Assembly: GCF_034932365.1 (NCBI RefSeq)
Contig: NZ_JAYGHR010000080.1
Location: forward strand, 1 to 64,000
DNA from: Capilliphycus robustus
GTDB taxonomy: Bacteria > Cyanobacteriota > Cyanobacteriia > Cyanobacteriales > Microcoleaceae
Reading direction: 5' to 3'
DNA length: 64,000 bases
Under the pieces are notes generated by a model. The model had not been told where the DNA came from, did no database searches, and was given only the letters and a program-made list of their open reading frames with translations. The position numbers were made by a program, and so were the translations under genes. How positions within the stretch are numbered: position 1 is the stretch's first letter; every line of letters begins with the position of its first letter. Below, in pieces: positions 63,226 through 64,000 of the stretch.

Positions 63226-63414
63226 TTAAGCTAACACGGATGAAGTTTGTTTTTTGAGTTCGATTTGAGTCGCTAAATTCCCCGATAACAATGAACCCCA
63301 TCTGTTGAGATCATAAACAAACATCGGTTCCCAACAGTGCCGACAAAACCAATAAACTTGTTTATCGTGAATTTGGCGAATCATTGGAGTTGAGCAACAG
63401 GGGCAGTCTTTCAT
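63226..63414 (-). CDS. Small zinc-ribbon protein
   Basis: A 62-residue protein with CPCCSTPMIRQIHDKQVYWF then CRHCWEPMF: two C-x-x-C pairs that can bind zinc. The C-terminal half is polar (SGNLATQIELKKQTSSVLA). Function is unknown; such short ribbons occur widely in cyanobacteria and often bind nucleic acid or a protein partner. The ATG at 63414 is the first in frame. Confidence 0.6.
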   Translation of the reverse strand: MKDCPCCSTPMIRQIHDKQVYWFCRHCWEPMFVYDLNRWGSLLSGNLATQIELKKQTSSVLA

Positions 63415-63599
63415 AAAAACCTCGTTTTTTAAGGGTAGAGTGATGTAATTGATAGGGATTTTAAACTTTGTTTGTTCTGTTGAGTTAGCAACGATTTCAC
63501 TCTAAAACTCAAAAATAAAAATTTGGTAAAAAATACAAAGTTGTTAAAAAGCGATCCAAATCTCAATATTTCTTAAAAAAACAGTGATCAGTTATTAGT

Positions 63600-63790
63600 C
63601 TTAGGGGGCGGGTTTTTACAGTTTACAGTTTACAGTTTACAGTTATCACTGGTTACTGGTCACTGGTCACTGTTTACTGGGGGGCGGGTTTATAACAGTT
63701 TTGCATGGGAAGATATAGATTTGTTCGGAACCCGCCCCTACAACACTGGTCACTGGTTACTGGTTACTGACAACTGTTCACTGTTCCAGC
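63600..63790. repeat. Repeat-rich spacer with a GGGGCGGGTT palindrome
   Basis: CAGTTTACAGTTTACAGTTT and TCACTGGTTACTGGTCACTG tandem units, with an inverted repeat GGGGCGGGTT (63681-63690) / AACCCGCCCC (63729-63738) that looks like a cyanobacterial MITE. The repeats also form the end of the partial gene at the window edge. Confidence 0.8.
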
Positions 63791-64000
63791 CCAACACTTT
63801 AGCAATTTTAACAGGAAGTTGGCGGAGATCGAAAGGATTGACAACGACGATTTGGACTTGATACTGTTGGAGCAGTTGCCAATCAAACCATGTGGATCGC
63901 ATCGTGGGGAGTAATATAGGAATACTCTCAGTTTCGGGTTGAATTCTCAATTTTTTTGCCATCAAGAATACCTCATTTTCACAGAAGCAAATATCCAAAA
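63750..64000 (-). CDS. Partial gene, probable response-regulator C-terminus
   Basis: The frame runs off the right edge, so the N-terminus is missing. The visible part, LRIQPETESIPILLPTM then VQIVVVNPFDLRQLPVKIAK and VLGW, resembles the end of a receiver domain (Ser/Thr and Lys regions, here with Asn in VNPF where VKPF is usual). The last residues (NSEQLSVTSNQ) and the stop codon come from CAGTAACCAGT-type repeats. The loss of the usual Lys and the poor fit upstream hint that it may be degenerate. Confidence 0.5.
   Translation of the reverse strand, partial: LDICFCENEVFLMAKKLRIQPETESIPILLPTMRSTWFDWQLLQQYQVQIVVVNPFDLRQLPVKIAKVLGWNSEQLSVTSNQ

Overview
The window looks like chromosomal DNA of a filamentous, oscillatorian-type cyanobacterium (Lyngbya / Limnoraphis / Oscillatoria relatives). 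The evidence is a photosystem I PsaX subunit, frequent GCGATCGC (HIP1) octamers, CAGTTACCAGTTA-type short tandem repeats, cyanobacteria-specific families (DUF4168, DUF2949, a LpxB-like protein, vMAP-type STAND proteins), and a cyanobactin cluster whose heterocyclase closely resembles LynD of Lyngbya as I remember that sequence. No rRNA or tRNA gene was found. Identifications come from reading motifs and remembered families; no database was searched.

Layout. 1-4.6 kb: the right end of an IS200/IS605-type element, a secreted DUF4168 protein, and a double-headed alkaline phosphatase with a calcium-binding RTX tail. 4.6-16 kb: a multi-PAS diguanylate cyclase, a TPR/SPINDLY-like glycosyltransferase, a HEAT protein, a second RTX protein, a two-domain GT2 glycosyltransferase, a GHL10-like hydrolase and an unknown protein. 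16.6-32 kb: a giant NB-ARC/WD40 STAND ATPase and mostly housekeeping genes (DUF362, GH1 beta-glucosidase, pterin dehydratase, ImmA/IrrE peptidase, LpxB-like, DJ-1/PfpI, PsaX, lipoyl synthase, response regulator, heptose kinase). 32.2-46.8 kb: a cyanobactin biosynthetic cluster on the minus strand. 47.6-52.2 kb: a beta-helix protein with a SPOR-like tail, a methyltransferase, MoaD, a small lipoprotein and a HEAT protein. 52.2-54.8 kb: a complete IS200/IS605 element beside its non-autonomous relative. 54.8-64 kb: recF, a REC-GGDEF cyclase, a CHASE/PAS hybrid histidine kinase, a zinc-ribbon peptide and a partial response-regulator-like gene at the edge.

The cyanobactin cluster is the most interesting region. 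In transcription order it reads patA (N-terminal protease), patB, a dead TnpB fragment, patC, patD (YcaO heterocyclase), patE (precursor), a methyltransferase-prenyltransferase fusion, a stand-alone PatF-type prenyltransferase, a fossil built from pieces of patF and patG, a DUF5829-like gene, and patG (oxidase plus C-terminal protease). The 80-residue precursor carries the canonical LAELSEEAL recognition helix and three identical YVPPC cores, each followed by SYD(G/D). The short Cys-ended core, the methyltransferase-prenyltransferase fusion and the oxidase domain fit a linear, N-prenylated, thiazole methyl ester peptide of the aeruginosamide/viridisamide type. PatG nevertheless keeps the capping insert associated with macrocyclases, while its catalytic Asp position reads Glu.

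Mobile DNA has shaped the region. Palindromic repeats lie inside the patG reading frame, upstream of patA and downstream of the DUF5829-like gene. A TnpB relic separates patB from patC. An IS element ends 45 bp before recF, and the end of recF is duplicated in tandem.
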